This document shows, in pieces, positions 25,458-33,915 of a stretch of DNA of 64,000 nucleotides. A model generated the notes under the pieces. The model did no database searches and was not told where the DNA came from. It was given only the letters and a program-made list of their open reading frames with translations. The stretch comes from JBDUCV01 sp040003255 (GTDB taxonomy: Bacteria > Actinomycetota > Actinomycetes > Mycobacteriales > Jatrophihabitantaceae). The stretch lies in the NCBI GenBank assembly GCA_040003255.1, contig JBDUCV010000003.1, forward strand, positions 1-64,000, given 5' to 3'. Each line of letters begins with the position of its first letter. Within the stretch, counting starts at the first letter, position 1. Position numbers and translations under genes: made by a program.

Positions 25458-26291
25458 CTATCGGGTGACGAGCACGATCGACCCGGCGGCGAGCGCCAGG
25501 CCAACCCGCTGCATCCGCCCGGTGTGCTCGTGCAGTACCGCGATCGATAGCAGCACCGTGGCAGCCGGGTAGAGCGAGGTGATCACGCTGGCGAGGGACA
25601 AGAACCCCTGCCGGGACGCGAGCAGGAAGAACAGGTTGGCCGCAGCGTCCAGCACGCCGGCGGTTGCGGCCAGGACGAGCAGCCGCGGCGGCAAGTGGGC
25701 CACGTTCGCCGTGCGCCGGGCCAGGGCCACGATCAGTACGGCCGAAGCCGCCCGCGAGATCACTACCGGCCACAGGCCGGAGTCCTGCGCGGGCTGCGCG
25801 AGGCAGATGAAATACACGCCGAAGCCAAGGCCCGACAGCACCGCAAGCGCCAGCACGCGACTGCCGAGCGGGCCGTGCGGATGGTCCTCCGGAGTCCGGC
25901 TGACCAGCACGACGGCCAGCAGCCCAATCGCGATACCCGCCCAGGCCGCCGGGCCGGGCCGCTCTCCGGTCAACACGCCGAAGACGACCGGGACGGCGGC
26001 GGCGAGCACGGCGGTGATCGGCGAGATGATGTTCATCGGCGCGACGGCCATCAGGCTGTAGAGCAGGGTGACGCCGACCAGTCCCGCAACGCCGCCCGCG
26101 GCGCCGTAGCCGAGCGTGGGCCAGTTCAGGGTCCCCGGGAAAACCGGCAGCATCGCGCACATGAGCAGCGCCCCGACCGGATAGCTGTACAGCAGAATCG
26201 TGATCGCAGCGCGCTGTCGTGCGGCGAGACCTCCGACGAAGTCCCCGACCCCATAGGCGACCGCGGCCACCAGGGCGAGGAGGACTACCAC
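25458..26291 (-). CDS. EamA/DMT family transporter
   Basis: A 277-aa protein with ten predicted membrane helices in two EamA repeats (about 1-135 and 145-277), starting VVLLALVAAVAYGVGDFVGG and ending with a short LAAGSIVLVTR. DMT transporters export metabolites; the substrate is unknown. GTG 26291 follows a TAGCCT -10 element by 6 nt. Confidence 0.88.
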   Translation of the reverse strand: MVVLLALVAAVAYGVGDFVGGLAARQRAAITILLYSYPVGALLMCAMLPVFPGTLNWPTLGYGAAGGVAGLVGVTLLYSLMAVAPMNIISPITAVLAAAVPVVFGVLTGERPGPAAWAGIAIGLLAVVLVSRTPEDHPHGPLGSRVLALAVLSGLGFGVYFICLAQPAQDSGLWPVVISRAASAVLIVALARRTANVAHLPPRLLVLAATAGVLDAAANLFFLLASRQGFLSLASVITSLYPAATVLLSIAVLHEHTGRMQRVGLALAAGSIVLVTR

Positions 26292-26297
26292 GCCCGA

Positions 26298-26303
26298 AGG
26301 CTA
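26298..26303 (-). promoter_or_regulatory. -10 element TAGCCT, leaderless start of EamA gene
   Basis: TAGCCT lies 6 nt before GTG 26291. Confidence 0.5.
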
Positions 26304-26316
26304 CTGACGCCTTGCG

Positions 26317-27573
26317 TTACCCAGCCTTCACCATTGTCAGCTGGTTGACGTCTAGGTAGCCGGTGCGAAACCCCGCCTCGCAGTAAGCGAGGTAAAGCGA
26401 CCACATCCGACGGAACGTCTCATCGAACCCGAGCGTGGCGATCTCGGCGGCGCGCGCCTCGAACCGGGCCCGCCAACGGCGCAGCGTCTCGGCGTAGTGC
26501 TGGCCGAAGGCGTACCGGTCGGTCGCTCGCAACGCCGTGTACCGCGCCAGGGTCCGCTCGATCGCCTCGGGAGACAGCAACTGCCCGCCCGGGAAGATGT
26601 ACTTGCGAATCCAGGTGTAGGTGTCGCGCGTTGCGCTAACCCGGTCGTCCGCCTGAACGATGGCCTGCAGGCCGAATCGGCCGTGAGGAACCAGCGCGCG
26701 ATCGACGGCGCGGAAATACTCCGGCCAGTGGTTGGCGCCGACCGCCTCGATCATTTCCACACTGATGACCGCGTCGTAGCGCCCGGTGGTCTGCCGGTAG
26801 TCCTGCAACAGGACGACGGCACGGTCCGAAAGCCCAGCTGCGGCGATCCGGTCGCGCGCGAGTTGAGCCTGCTCGGTCGAGAGGGTGATCGAGGTGACCG
26901 TCGCGCCGCGGCGTGCCGCGCGAATCGCGAGCTCACCCCAGCCTGTGCCGATCTCCAGCAGCCGGGTGTGCGCACCCACGGCAGTCGCATCGAGCAGCCG
27001 GTCGATCTTGCAGTGCTGCGCGGTGGTCAGTTCGTCCGTGGACGCCGCCGGGTCGCCGTTGTACAGCGCTGAGGAGTACGTCATCGACTCGTCCAGGAAC
27101 GCCTTGAACATGTCGTTGGACAAGTCGTAATGGCGGCCGATGTTCATCCGGGCCCCGTCGATAGTGTTGTCCTGCTCGGCCGGCTGGCGGCTCAGGACGG
27201 CGTGCCGGAGCCGCTGCAACGTGGACGGGATGAGATCGCGAATGTTGGCGGCAAACGCCGATAGGACGCCGGTCAAGTCGTCGCAGGTCCAGTCCCCGGC
27301 CATAAACGCCTCGCCGAACCCGATCGTCCCGGCGGCGCCGAGACGATGGAAAAACGACGACGGCCGAACCAGCCGCAGCACCGGGTCGTGCGCCGCGCCC
27401 CCACCGTAGGCGCGTCCGCGCGGCTCGACCACGCGCAGGGGCAGCCGGGCGACGGCGTGCCGGAACAACCGGGTCGCGATGGCGGCTCGGACGGGCGAGT
27501 GCGGCGCGGTCGCCACGTCCGGCCACCTCTCCGGGTCGATCGAACCCGGCAGGACAGAGACGGAGTTCATCAT
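26317..27573 (-). CDS. cfa: Cyclopropane-fatty-acyl-phospholipid synthase family methyltransferase
   Basis: A 418-aa SAM-dependent enzyme that adds a methylene group to the double bond of phospholipid acyl chains. MNIGRHYDLSNDMFKAFLDE and SMTYSSALY are the family signature, LLEIGTGWGELAIRAARRG the SAM site, and SVEMIEAVG a conserved active-site block. The C-terminal YLAYCEAGFRTGYLDV is also typical. ATG 27573 is preceded by AAAGG 5 nt away; the frame is open to 28062 but only as a shadow of the next gene. Specificity (cyclopropane or methyl branch) cannot be read. Confidence 0.92.
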   Translation of the reverse strand: MMNSVSVLPGSIDPERWPDVATAPHSPVRAAIATRLFRHAVARLPLRVVEPRGRAYGGGAAHDPVLRLVRPSSFFHRLGAAGTIGFGEAFMAGDWTCDDLTGVLSAFAANIRDLIPSTLQRLRHAVLSRQPAEQDNTIDGARMNIGRHYDLSNDMFKAFLDESMTYSSALYNGDPAASTDELTTAQHCKIDRLLDATAVGAHTRLLEIGTGWGELAIRAARRGATVTSITLSTEQAQLARDRIAAAGLSDRAVVLLQDYRQTTGRYDAVISVEMIEAVGANHWPEYFRAVDRALVPHGRFGLQAIVQADDRVSATRDTYTWIRKYIFPGGQLLSPEAIERTLARYTALRATDRYAFGQHYAETLRRWRARFEARAAEIATLGFDETFRRMWSLYLAYCEAGFRTGYLDVNQLTMVKAG

Positions 27574-27608
27574 CGCCACCTTTCGGCTGAGTAGGCCGGC
27601 GTGACACA

Positions 27609-28313
27609 TCAGACGACGAGCGACGGCTCTCCGGCAAGAGCCCGACGTAGGGGATTCGTGGCAGGCCCGTCGGCGGTTCCCGCCGCCGGCATATCCCACA
27701 GCGCGCCGAGGATGAAGCCGCTCGCCAGGTCGTGCGCCAACCTCGCCCGGCGCAGCATCGCATGCCGGGCGCCGCGAACGCTCACGTAGCTGACCTGCGC
27801 GCCCGCCGCCCGAGCTCGGACTGCCCACGCTGCCGAGGTTCGCGGGTCTGTCATCCGGTCGCGGGTGCCGTGCATGATCAGGATCCGGGCGCCTTCGACG
27901 TCGTTCACTGGCTCCCCGGCAGGCAGCCAGGGAGCGACGGCCACGACCGCCGTGACCGACTCGTCGTCGGCGACACGCAACGCCGCCCGGCCGCCCATCG
28001 AGTGACCCAGCAGCGCGATCGGTACAGCCGGGAACCGGTCGCGGATCCGGTCCAGCGCCCATCGCGCATCGTGCACCGGCGACTCGAGCCGCCCATTCCA
28101 GCCACGGACCCGGAACAGCAGCCGCACGACCGCCAGTCCGTGCCGAGCACCGGCGTGGCGCAAGGCGCGGTCGAACGGAATCATCCTCAACACAGCGACT
28201 TGCGAGGGACGCACGGGCAGGCTGCTCTCCGACCGGCCGCCGTGCAGCACCACGGCCACGCCGCGGATTTCGCCCCTCGGCCGGTGGATCCGCAAGCCCG
28301 GGTCACCGCTCAT
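27609..28313 (-). CDS. Alpha/beta hydrolase
   Basis: A 234-aa cytoplasmic alpha/beta hydrolase of the dienelactone-hydrolase-like type. GVAVVLHGGRSES is the oxyanion region, LLGHSMGGRAALRV the nucleophile elbow (Ser), ILIMHGTRDRMTDP holds the acid, and VRGARHAML the catalytic His. The substrate is unknown. ATG 28313 overlaps the stop of the secreted peptidase gene by 4 nt, so the two are probably cotranscribed. Confidence 0.88.
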   Translation of the reverse strand: MSGDPGLRIHRPRGEIRGVAVVLHGGRSESSLPVRPSQVAVLRMIPFDRALRHAGARHGLAVVRLLFRVRGWNGRLESPVHDARWALDRIRDRFPAVPIALLGHSMGGRAALRVADDESVTAVVAVAPWLPAGEPVNDVEGARILIMHGTRDRMTDPRTSAAWAVRARAAGAQVSYVSVRGARHAMLRRARLAHDLASGFILGALWDMPAAGTADGPATNPLRRALAGEPSLVV

Positions 28314-29911
28314 CGGGGGCACGTCGTGTTCGCCGCGGGGATGTTCTGTTCGAGCAGGTAGTCGTCGACCGCATTGTCGATGCAGCGGCTCTGCCCGTAG
28401 GACGTGTGCCCCTGTCCGTCCCAGGTGAGCAGCACCCCAGTTGTCAGCGCGCGGGTGAGATTCACCGCGCCGGAATAGGGCGTGGCGGGGTCATGCAGGT
28501 TGCCCACAACCAGGATCGGCGGGGATCCGGCAGCGGTTGGGACGGGGACGGGATGCCGGCTCTTCTGCCACGACTGGCATTGGAACAGACTCGTGGCACT
28601 CCACAGGCCGAACAACGGGTATTGAGTGGCCCAACGCTGCGCGGTCGCCTTGATCACCGCGTCGGCAGGATCGGTGGGCTGATCGTTACAGGTCACGACG
28701 AGGAATACGTCGAGCAAATTGGCGAACGAGCCGTCGGTGCTGCGGTTGCTGTAGTTGTCCACGAGTTCGAACAATTCCTTTGCGTTACCGCGCCGGGCGT
28801 CAAGCAGCGCCGCGTCTAGTGCAGGCCACTCCCGCTCGCTGTAGAGCGCCGAAAGCACCGCGTATAGGACGATGCCGCCCGTCGCCTTGCGTGTCTCGCC
28901 GCTGCGGCTACTCCCGATCGGTGCGGCATTCGCCCGGGCCCGTAACGCTTGGACCGCTGCGCGCGGTTGACCGAGCGCGGCACAGGCAGGACGGGCCGCG
29001 CAGTGGGCCGCAAACTGGTCGAACGCCTGCTCGAAGCCCTTGATCTGCTGGTCGTTGGCCCTGATTGCGTCACCGGTTGTGGTCGGGTCGACCGCGCCGT
29101 CGAGGACCATCGCGCGAATGCGGGCCGGGAACAAGTGCGCGTACACGGCGCCAAGCTGGGTGCCGTAGGAGAATCCCAGATAGTTCATCTTGTCATCGCC
29201 AACCGCATCACGGATGCGGTCCATGTCGCGGGCGGTCTCGACGGTGTTGTAATGCTCGAGTGCAGATCGGTACTTAGCCGTGCACGCTTGAGCCACGGTG
29301 GCGGTCGCCTGCTTGGCCTCGGCGAAGCCGGCGGCAGTGCGTACGTCCGGGTCGAGCGCCAGCAACCGGTCCTCGTCGGCGTCGCTCGTGCATCGGATGG
29401 GGGTCGAGAGGCCCACCCCGCGCGGGTCGAATCCGATCAGGTCGAAGCTCGAGAGCATCGTGTCCGACAGACCACCGGCGAGGTTGACGGCCAGCACTAT
29501 GCCGGACCCACCCGGGCCGCCGGGGTCGACCAGCAGCGATCCGATGCGCTTGACCTGTTCGCGCGAATGGACACGCAAGACTTCAACCGTGATCGTCTCG
29601 CCGTCGGGCCTGTCGTAGTCGAGCGGGACCTGCAGCTTGCCGCAATCGAAGCTCAACCTGTCCAGCCGCTCACTCGGGATACCCGATCCGGCGACGTTGA
29701 GCGCCCGGGAGCAGTCGTTGAACCCGATAGAGCCGGGACTGGCTGCGGCCGAGGGCGTCGCGGCCGGTGAGCTCGCCGTCGGCGACGACACGGAGGACGG
29801 TGACGCTGCAGGAGTCCCGTGCCCGCGGACTGCCTCGGTGCAGGCGCTCACCGAAAGGAATGCACTCAAAACGGCAGTGACACGGACGGCGCGGCGGCGG
29901 ATGACTGGCAC
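28310..29911 (-). CDS. Secreted lipoprotein alpha/beta hydrolase, TAP-like (tripeptidyl aminopeptidase family)
   Basis: A 533-aa exported hydrolase resembling Streptomyces Slp/TAP peptidases and mycobacterial CaeA/Hip1. It has a lipoprotein signal peptide ending VSAC, a Ser/Thr/Ala-rich linker, then VDPGGPGGSG (oxyanion), DLIGFDPRGVGLS, and the nucleophile elbow YLGFSYGTQLGAVY. The C-terminal TAP-like domain carries the catalytic Asp in VGNLHDPATPYSGA and His in GQGHTSYGQSRC. GTG 29911 is set by a TAACGT -10 element 7 nt upstream. It probably cleaves peptides outside the membrane. Confidence 0.9.
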   Translation of the reverse strand: MPVIRRRAVRVTAVLSAFLSVSACTEAVRGHGTPAASPSSVSSPTASSPAATPSAAASPGSIGFNDCSRALNVAGSGIPSERLDRLSFDCGKLQVPLDYDRPDGETITVEVLRVHSREQVKRIGSLLVDPGGPGGSGIVLAVNLAGGLSDTMLSSFDLIGFDPRGVGLSTPIRCTSDADEDRLLALDPDVRTAAGFAEAKQATATVAQACTAKYRSALEHYNTVETARDMDRIRDAVGDDKMNYLGFSYGTQLGAVYAHLFPARIRAMVLDGAVDPTTTGDAIRANDQQIKGFEQAFDQFAAHCAARPACAALGQPRAAVQALRARANAAPIGSSRSGETRKATGGIVLYAVLSALYSEREWPALDAALLDARRGNAKELFELVDNYSNRSTDGSFANLLDVFLVVTCNDQPTDPADAVIKATAQRWATQYPLFGLWSATSLFQCQSWQKSRHPVPVPTAAGSPPILVVGNLHDPATPYSGAVNLTRALTTGVLLTWDGQGHTSYGQSRCIDNAVDDYLLEQNIPAANTTCPR

Positions 29912-29918
29912 GACAAGC

Positions 29919-29924
29919 ACGTTA
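29919..29924 (-). promoter_or_regulatory. -10 element TAACGT, leaderless start of the TAP-like gene
   Basis: TAACGT lies 7 nt before GTG 29911; the upstream GTG 29920 overlaps the element and is therefore unlikely as start. Confidence 0.5.
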
Positions 29925-29950
29925 CCGACTTATCGGCATCGGCTGGGCGA

Positions 29951-30022
29951 CGGCAGCGCTCCAGCGCCGGCATCGAGCCCGGGCTACGGCAGCGCTCCAG
30001 CGCCGGCATCGAGCCCGGGCTA
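29951..30022. repeat. Perfect 36-bp tandem duplication
   Basis: Two identical 36-bp units, 29951-29986 and 29987-30022, each starting CGGCAGCGCTCCAGCGCC and ending GAGCCCGGGCTA. The last three bases of the second copy are the TAG stop (minus strand) of the GNAT-AAA+ gene, so the duplicate places a second copy of the gene end after it. Each unit contains the palindrome AGCCCGGGCT. Confidence 0.9.
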
Positions 30023-31276
30023 AGTACGTGCGAACGCAGCCGTGTCCTCGCGGAAGGCGGTGATCATCTCGGCCGTCAATGTTGGTTTCAGGTCCCTGAC
30101 CGAGGCGAGGTAGTCGGCCGTCGTGGCGTGGCATCGCTCTCCGGTATCGACGCTGCGCTCGAAGGTCCGCTGGGCGACCGTTCGTGCGGCATGCCGGACA
30201 TCGGCCGGGGTGAATCCGTCGCTGGCCGCTGCGAGCTGGGCGAGATCGACGTCGTCCTCGGCGACATAGCTCTGCCACAGCGCGGCGCGGGCCGGCAGGT
30301 CGGGTGGCCCGACGGGGAGGATGTAGTCAAAGCGGCCGTGCCGCAAGAATGCCGGGTCCAACGTCCGCACTGAATTGGTCGCGCAGATTAGCAGGCGACC
30401 GGGACGGTCCCGGAAGCTAACTAGCGCCTTGAGTAACTCGTTGACGACCCCGAGGTCGCCCACGCCCAGCGTCCGTGTTGCGGCGATGTCTTCGACCTCG
30501 TCGATGAACACGACGACATGGTCCAGTCCGTTGAGCTGGGTGAACACCTCGTTGATACCGGTGGCCAGACCGGTACCGGTAGCGAGCCGGGACGGGAACA
30601 ATTCGAGGAATGGCCAGCCCAGTCGACTCGCGGCGGCCCGGGCGAATGTGGTCTTCCCGGTTCCGGGCGGCCCGAACAAGATGACGGCGTGCGGTGGGTC
30701 CACTCCGTGCTCCGCGGCAAGCTCCGGGTGCGACAGGGGCAGCACGAGCTTGCGTTCGATCATGACCTTTTCGTCGGCCATACCGGCAATCTGCGACCAC
30801 AGCCGTGAATTCGGCACGGTCGCTCCGAGCGCGGTGAGCAGCGAAACGGCGCGAGGCGAGCTCCGCTCGAGTTTCTCGTAATATGTGACGCCGCCTCGTG
30901 TCTGAAAGCCAGAGTTGGCAAGTGCGACGCTGCCGGTCTCACCATCGGGCAGCAGGGCGCTGATTCGTGACACGCCTCGGGCGAGCAGCCGGTGCTCAAG
31001 CGCGGCGAGCAGGTCACTACCCATCCCGCGGCCACGCCAAGCTGGCGACAGGGTGATCCGAAGGACCCAGGCGCGGTCCTCGTCGACGCGGCTTATCGCA
31101 GAGCCGACGACCTGTCCACCAGCGACGGCGACGACGGCCGGATGCCGATCGAGGCATGCGACGACATCGGCAAGGGTGAACAGGGGCGGCTGGTGGGTGA
31201 TCGATGATTCCGCGTCCAGCCGAACTAGTGACTCCAGGTCGGCGGGCTCGAAGTCCCGGATATGCCAGCCCGTCAC
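30020..31276 (-). CDS. GNAT acetyltransferase-AAA+ ATPase fusion protein
   Basis: A 418-aa two-domain protein. Residues about 1-135 form a GNAT fold (IRDFEPADLESLVRLDAES, then LRITLSPAWRGRGMGSDLLA with the acetyl-CoA-binding RGRGMG loop). Residues about 165-410 form an AAA+ ATPase: ILFGPPGTGKTTFARAAA (Walker A), VVVFIDEVEDIAATR (Walker B), sensor-1 CATNS, and LRHGRFDYILPVGPP with Arg-finger/SRH features. The AAA part is closest to FtsH/proteasomal-ATPase-like families, with no protease domain. It may remodel or acetylate a protein target; the substrate is unknown. The mRNA is probably leaderless. Confidence 0.88.
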   Translation of the reverse strand: MTGWHIRDFEPADLESLVRLDAESSITHQPPLFTLADVVACLDRHPAVVAVAGGQVVGSAISRVDEDRAWVLRITLSPAWRGRGMGSDLLAALEHRLLARGVSRISALLPDGETGSVALANSGFQTRGGVTYYEKLERSSPRAVSLLTALGATVPNSRLWSQIAGMADEKVMIERKLVLPLSHPELAAEHGVDPPHAVILFGPPGTGKTTFARAAASRLGWPFLELFPSRLATGTGLATGINEVFTQLNGLDHVVVFIDEVEDIAATRTLGVGDLGVVNELLKALVSFRDRPGRLLICATNSVRTLDPAFLRHGRFDYILPVGPPDLPARAALWQSYVAEDDVDLAQLAAASDGFTPADVRHAARTVAQRTFERSVDTGERCHATTADYLASVRDLKPTLTAEMITAFREDTAAFART

Positions 31277-31282
31277 GGGCCG

Positions 31283-31288
31283 ATCCTA
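31283..31288 (-). promoter_or_regulatory. -10 element TAGGAT, leaderless start of GNAT-AAA+ gene
   Basis: TAGGAT lies 6 nt before GTG 31276. Confidence 0.5.
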
Positions 31289-31349
31289 GATCGGCCACCC
31301 CGATCGACCCGGCAGTACCGGCCGGTCCGCTCAACGGGAAGATGGGTGG

Positions 31350-32426
31350 ATGCGGTTGCCTGTCATGCCTCCTGTTGCGCCGATGCTCGCGAAGTCGGTG
31401 CCAGAGATCCCCGACGCAGGTCACTACGAGCCGAAGTGGGACGGATTCAGGAGTCTCATTTTCCGGGACGAGGGCGAGGTTGAGATCGGCAGCCGCAACG
31501 AGCGACCGATGACGCGCTACTTCCCCGAAATCGTGGCAGCGGTAAAGGCGAACCTTCCCGCCCGGTGCGTGGTCGACGGCGAGATCGTGATCGCGACGGA
31601 TGCCGGCCTGGACTTCGAAGCGCTGCAGCAGCGCATCCATCCGGCCGACTCCCGCGTGCGGCTCCTGGCGGAGCAAACTCCGGCGTCCTTCATCGCGTTC
31701 GATCTCCTGGCGATCGACGACGAGGACCTGACCACCGAACCGTTCGGCACCCGTCGGGTCCGGCTCGAGCGCGCACTCCGGTCGGCTTGCGCGCCGATCC
31801 ACCTGACCCCCGCGACCGATGACCGGCAGGTGGCCCTGCGCTGGTTCGACCAGTTCGAGGGCGCCGGGCTGGATGGCATCGTGGCAAAGCCGCTCGACCT
31901 GACCTACCAGCCGGACAAGCGGGTGATGTTCAAGATCAAGCACGAACGCACGGCCGACTGTGTCGTCGCCGGCTACCGGCTGCACAAGAGTGGCCCGGAC
32001 GCGATCGGCTCGCTGCTGCTCGGGCTCTACAGCGAGGACGGTGATCTGTCATCCGTCGGCGTCGTCGGATCATTCCCGATGGCGCGCCGTCGCGAACTGC
32101 TGGTCGAGCTGCAGCCGTTGGTGACGACGTTCGACGACCACCCGTGGGCCTGGGCCAAACAGGAGGCCGGCATCCGCACGCCACGCGAGGCCGAGCAGTC
32201 ACGCTGGAGCGCAGGCAAGGATCTGTCGTTCACGCCGCTGCGTCCGGAGCGGGTCGTCGAGGTCCGCTACGACCACATGGAAGGTAACCGGTTCCGGCAC
32301 ACCACCCAGTTCGTCCGCTGGCGCCCGGACCGCGAGCCACGCTCATGCACGTATGCGCAGCTGGAGCAGCCGATCACGTTCCGGCTCAACGACATCGTTC
32401 CGGGGCTGTCGGTGACGGGGAAATGA
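31350..32426 (+). CDS. ligC: ATP-dependent DNA ligase (LigC)
   Basis: A 358-aa ATP-dependent ligase of the LigC type: adenylation plus OB domains, with no extra modules. The N-terminus MRLPVMPPVAPMLAKSVPEI is typical. The nucleotidyl Lys is in YEPKWDGFRSLI; further motifs are VVDGEIVI (IV), FDLLAID, and GIVAKPLD (V). The OB-fold begins near FKIKHERTADCVVAGYRLHK. LigC acts with LigD-type polymerases in mycobacterial excision repair; such a polymerase is encoded at 24394-25404 on the same strand. Confidence 0.93.
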   Translation: MRLPVMPPVAPMLAKSVPEIPDAGHYEPKWDGFRSLIFRDEGEVEIGSRNERPMTRYFPEIVAAVKANLPARCVVDGEIVIATDAGLDFEALQQRIHPADSRVRLLAEQTPASFIAFDLLAIDDEDLTTEPFGTRRVRLERALRSACAPIHLTPATDDRQVALRWFDQFEGAGLDGIVAKPLDLTYQPDKRVMFKIKHERTADCVVAGYRLHKSGPDAIGSLLLGLYSEDGDLSSVGVVGSFPMARRRELLVELQPLVTTFDDHPWAWAKQEAGIRTPREAEQSRWSAGKDLSFTPLRPERVVEVRYDHMEGNRFRHTTQFVRWRPDREPRSCTYAQLEQPITFRLNDIVPGLSVTGK

Positions 32427-32435
32427 CCGGATCGC

Positions 32436-33453
32436 TCAGACCTCAACGACCACGGCCTCGGGCTGCGTGACATGTTGCGCGATCGGGCGAGTGAGTCGGC
32501 GTGACCCCGCAACGAACAGCGGTGCCAGGCTTGCCCCGAACAGCACCAGCGCGCATCCGACGAACACCCGATCGATACCGAACACGTGCGCCAGCGGGCC
32601 AGCGAGCGCATTGCCCACGGGCATCCCGACGAACGAGGTGAGCGTGTCCCAGGACGCCACCCGGGCTAAAACATGATGCGGCACCTGGTCTTGGATCGCC
32701 GTCTCCCAGGCGACGAAGAAGAACGACAGCCCGGCGTAGCCGAGTACGGCGCCGATCACGACGGCACTCAGCACGGCCGGCCAGACATAGGCAAGCACCC
32801 ACAACGGCATGAGCAACAGCCTCAGCCAGCCTGCGCGCAGCAGCCGAACCGGTCTGTAACGCATCGCGATGGCAGCACCGACGACGCCGCCAAGTCCTTC
32901 GGCGGCTGCGATCAGGCCGGCCGCGCTCGCGCCACCCAGGTCGCGGATCGCCACCACCTGGATCAGCACCAGCACGACGCCGTTGGCTACGTGATACACC
33001 GTTGCCGCAAGCACGCCAGCGAGCAGCCAGTCCCGTCGGCGGATCTCCGCCCACCCCTCGCCCATCTCGTGCAGCATCGCCCGGTGCGGCGCCCGCTCGA
33101 CCCGCGCGCGGACGAACCGCACGGTCGCCACCGAGGCCAGGAAGCTCACGGCGTTCACCAAGAAGCCAGTAGTGGCGCCGAACGCCGCGACAACGACACC
33201 GCCGGCCGCAGGTCCGATGACCGAGCACGAGGTCTGCAACAGTCCCAGCATCGCGTTGGCGGACTGCCGCCGATCAACCGTGACGACCATCGGCTTCAGC
33301 GCGGTCATCGCCGGGGAGAAGAACGAGCCAGCGCCCGCAAAGATCGCGCAAGGGCACACAGCAGTGGTAGCCAGCGGTGGTCGGTGCCGAACATGACGGC
33401 CATCCCGCTGACGGCCGCGAACCGAACGAGGTCAGACAGCACCATCACCAGCT
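32436..33453 (-). pseudogene. MFS transporter, 5'-truncated and frameshifted
   Basis: A 310-residue open frame (to 33359) covers roughly helices 4-12 of a DUF894/EntS-type MFS transporter. Upstream, a second frame encodes LVMVLSDLVRFAAVSGMAVM and then WLPLLCALA, which is the preceding helix pair. The frames join if one base is inserted near 33344-33352 (LLCALA then AIFAGAGSFF). Beyond about 33453 similarity stops and the first 70-80 residues are missing, at the point where the divergent MarR gene begins. The transporter is therefore probably non-functional. Confidence 0.75.
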
Positions 33454-33456
33454 GGC

Positions 33457-33909
33457 TGGAAGGACAACGCCAGCTTCGAGCCCGAGGTTGAGGGTGCGAT
33501 CACCCGGATGCAGAGCATCCTGAAACGGCTCAAGCGGGTTGATGCCGCGGCCTTCGCCGGCTCGGAGCTTACCCTCGAGGACTACTGGACGCTGCACGAG
33601 CTGATGGTGCAGCCCTACCCCACTAAGGCCACCCCGGCGCAGCTGGCCGAGGCCAGCAACGTCACCCGGGCCGCGATGACTAGCCGGCTGGACCGGCTCG
33701 TCTCCGCCCGCCTGATTACCCGCGAGGTCGACCCGCTCGACCGCCGGCGCGTTCTCGTCCGTCCGACCGCTGCTGGCCGCCGGGCCTGGGACAGCTACGT
33801 GCACCAGGGGATGTCACGCGAGCAGCACCTGCTGCACGCGCTTAGCCCGCGCGAGCTGGCGCAGCTCAATGCCGTGCTGCGCAGGGTGATCCTGTCGTTC
33901 GACGACTGA
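33457..33909 (+). pseudogene. MarR family regulator, 5' end lost
   Basis: MarR winged-helix protein. ELTLEDYWTLHELMVQPYPT and TPAQLAEASNVTRAAMTSRL form the DNA-binding helices, and LVSARLITREVDPLDRRRVL the wing. Family-like sequence already starts at WKDNASFEPEVEGAITRMQS from 33457, but no in-frame start codon precedes it. The only in-frame start is ATG 33508, which would give a 133-aa protein lacking part of helix 1. It probably once controlled the divergent MFS gene. A shortened but active product cannot be excluded. Confidence 0.65.
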
Positions 33910-33915
33910 GGCACG

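Noticed and set aside
24790..26160. 456-codon minus-strand ORF rich in Arg/Gly/Ala
   Set aside because: It overlaps the LigD-type polymerase (antisense) and the EamA gene (other frame); the composition is that of a shadow frame.
27574..28062. 5' extension of the Cfa-type gene to 28062 (581 aa)
   Set aside because: The extension overlaps the alpha/beta hydrolase gene in another frame and has no similarity; ATG 27573 has a good Shine-Dalgarno.
33508..33909. Intact 133-aa MarR protein from ATG 33508
   Set aside because: Family-like residues continue upstream of this ATG to 33457, so this start would truncate helix 1; treated as 5'-truncated, though reinitiation is possible.
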